Below, piece by piece: positions 62,911-64,000 of a DNA stretch of 64,000 nucleotides (positions within the stretch are counted from its first letter, which is position 1; every line of letters begins with the position of its first letter). Under the pieces are notes generated by a model. It saw nothing but the letters and a program-made list of their open reading frames with translations, did not search any database and was not told the origin of the DNA. The position numbers and the translations under genes were made by a program. The stretch is taken from assembly GCA_030157785.1 (NCBI GenBank), contig JAOAUC010000022.1, positions 1 through 64,000 of the forward strand. Reading direction: 5' to 3'. This DNA is from Zoogloea oleivorans (GTDB lineage: Bacteria > Pseudomonadota > Gammaproteobacteria > Burkholderiales > Rhodocyclaceae).

Positions 62911-64000
62911 ATGAATTTCTCCTCCCTCTCCATCCGCAACCCCATCCCGGCGATCCTGCTCTTCGCCCTGCTCACCCTGGCCGGCCTGCTGGCCTTTCAG
63001 GGTTCCGGCGTGCAGGACTTCCCGGACATCGAGCTGCCGGTGGTCACGGTCAGCGCCAGCCTGCCCGGCGCCGCCCCCGGCACGCTGGAAACCGAAGTCG
63101 CGCGCAAGCTCGAAAACAGCATCGCCACACTGGCCCGCATCAAGAAGATGTACACCACCATCCTCGATGGCGAGGTGACGATCTCCATCGAGTTCGAGCT
63201 CGAAAAGAACGCCAACGAGGCCGAGACCGAAGTGCGCGCCGCCGTCAGCCGGGTACGCTCCGACCTGCCCGCCGACGTGCGCGAGCCGGTGGTCGCCAAG
63301 ATCGCCACCGCCGGCCGGCCCCTCGGCGCGTGGACGCTGAGTTCCGACAGCCTCGACGAGGAATCCCTCAGCTGGATGGTGGACGACGCCGTCACCAAGC
63401 GCCTGCTCGCCGTCAAGGGCGTCGGCGCGGTCAAGCGCATGGGCGGCCTGACCCGCGAAGTGCGCGTCGAACTCGACGCCGAACGCATGGCCGCCCTCGG
63501 CGTCAGTGCCGCCGACGTCTCGCGTCAACTGCGTCGCAGCCAGATGGAAGCCCCCGGCGGCCGCGGCGACGTGGGCGGCGGCGAGCAAGCCGTGCGCACC
63601 ATCGCCACCGTGGCCAGCGCCAGCGCCCTGGCCCAGCTCGACATCCCCCTCGCCGACGGGCGCAGCGTGCGTCTCGAACGCATCGCCCACATCGCCGACA
63701 CCACCGCCGAGCGCCGCTCGGTGGCCCTGCTCGACGGCAAGCCGGTGGTCGGCTTCGAAGTCTCGCGCACCAAGGGCGCCAGCGAAATCAGCGTTGCCGC
63801 CGGTGTCGCCAAGGCCGTTGCCGACCTCTCCGCCGCCCATCCCGGCGTGCATTTCGCCCACGCCTACGACAACGTCGCCCCGGTGCAGGAGAACTTCGAC
63901 GGCTCCATGCACCTGCTCTACGAAGGCGCACTGCTGGCCGTGCTGGTGGTGTGGTGGTTCCTGCGCGACTGGCGGGCCACCATCGTCGCCGCGCTGGCCC
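62911..64000 (+). CDS. RND efflux pump permease, partial at the window edge
   Basis: The open frame starts at ATG 62911 and runs out of the window after about 363 codons. It begins MNFSSLSIRNPIPAILLFAL (first transmembrane helix), then GVQDFPDIELPVVTVSASLP with PGAAPGTLETEVARKLENSI, the hallmark start of AcrB/HAE-1 family pumps. The porter domain follows (VRSDLPADVREPVVAKI, VKGVGAVKRMGGLTREVRVE). A second helix (LLYEGALLAVLVVWWFLRDW) appears at the very end. Substrate range cannot be read. Confidence 0.93.
   Translation, partial: MNFSSLSIRNPIPAILLFALLTLAGLLAFQGSGVQDFPDIELPVVTVSASLPGAAPGTLETEVARKLENSIATLARIKKMYTTILDGEVTISIEFELEKNANEAETEVRAAVSRVRSDLPADVREPVVAKIATAGRPLGAWTLSSDSLDEESLSWMVDDAVTKRLLAVKGVGAVKRMGGLTREVRVELDAERMAALGVSAADVSRQLRRSQMEAPGGRGDVGGGEQAVRTIATVASASALAQLDIPLADGRSVRLERIAHIADTTAERRSVALLDGKPVVGFEVSRTKGASEISVAAGVAKAVADLSAAHPGVHFAHAYDNVAPVQENFDGSMHLLYEGALLAVLVVWWFLRDWRATIVAALA

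Overview
The window is a chromosomal segment of a high-GC betaproteobacterium. Gene content and order (gyrB-dnaN-dnaA facing away from rpmH-rnpA-yidD-yidC-mnmE, a PEP-CTERM protein, rsmB-DUF4390-ntrY-ntrX-trkA-trkH) point to the order Rhodocyclales (Azospira/Dechloromonas/Azoarcus-like). That placement is an inference from family knowledge, because there is no rRNA gene here. I saw no tRNA, rRNA or CRISPR array.

Layout. 0.1-5.4 kb: gyrB, dnaN and dnaA on the minus strand, with a long imperfect palindrome between gyrB and dnaN. 5.6-9.4 kb: rpmH, rnpA, yidD, yidC and mnmE on the plus strand. 9.5-11.2 kb: a small conserved-looking ORF, tam, and the N-terminal two thirds of a sirtuin gene. 11.19-22.02 kb: a 10,830-bp integrative element that splits the sirtuin gene in frame. 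22.0-25.9 kb: the C-terminal third of the sirtuin gene, a perfect parS, a TSUP permease, a second parS, a spermidine-synthase-like gene, rsmB and a DUF4390 gene. 25.9-33.4 kb: an NtrY/NtrX-like two-component pair, trkA-trkH and hemE. 33.4-33.8 kb: an AT-rich, DnaA-box-bearing intergenic region. 33.8-41.3 kb: priA, a CHRD/PEP-CTERM protein, a shortened cytochrome c peroxidase homologue, a Fur-family regulator, a Fur-box-controlled DUF2325 unit and an MFS permease. 41.5-43.9 kb: a sigma-28-type promoter followed by a response regulator, CheC and a GGDEF protein. 43.9-52.6 kb: nitronate monooxygenase, AsmA-like protein, a frameshifted CHASE2 histidine kinase, a LysM-FecR protein, mscL and an OmpR-type regulator. 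52.7-57.9 kb: a metallo-beta-lactamase-fold hydrolase, pyrE, xth and a rubrerythrin-rubredoxin-reductase operon. 58.0-64.0 kb: an MscS channel and a TetR-controlled RND efflux operon that runs off the right edge.

The element is the most interesting part. It carries a large serine recombinase next to attR, a P2 gpA-type HUH replication initiator, a replication-relaxation-like wHTH protein, a methylation/restriction/repair cassette (HTH-fused C5 methyltransferase, HNH nuclease, Vsr), two or three unrecognised proteins and about 0.6 kb of GC-rich, hairpin-dense non-coding DNA. Both junctions share the octamer TTGATGTT. Rejoining the element's own ends gives a near-palindromic attP with 9-bp arms around a central TT, and rejoining the flanks restores a sirtuin of about 279 codons. 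The rest of the window is mostly core chromosome, with some smaller oddities: a one-base frameshift in the H-box of a sensor kinase, an NtrX with a decayed AAA+ domain, a monoheme 'peroxidase', and a second origin-like region between hemE and priA.
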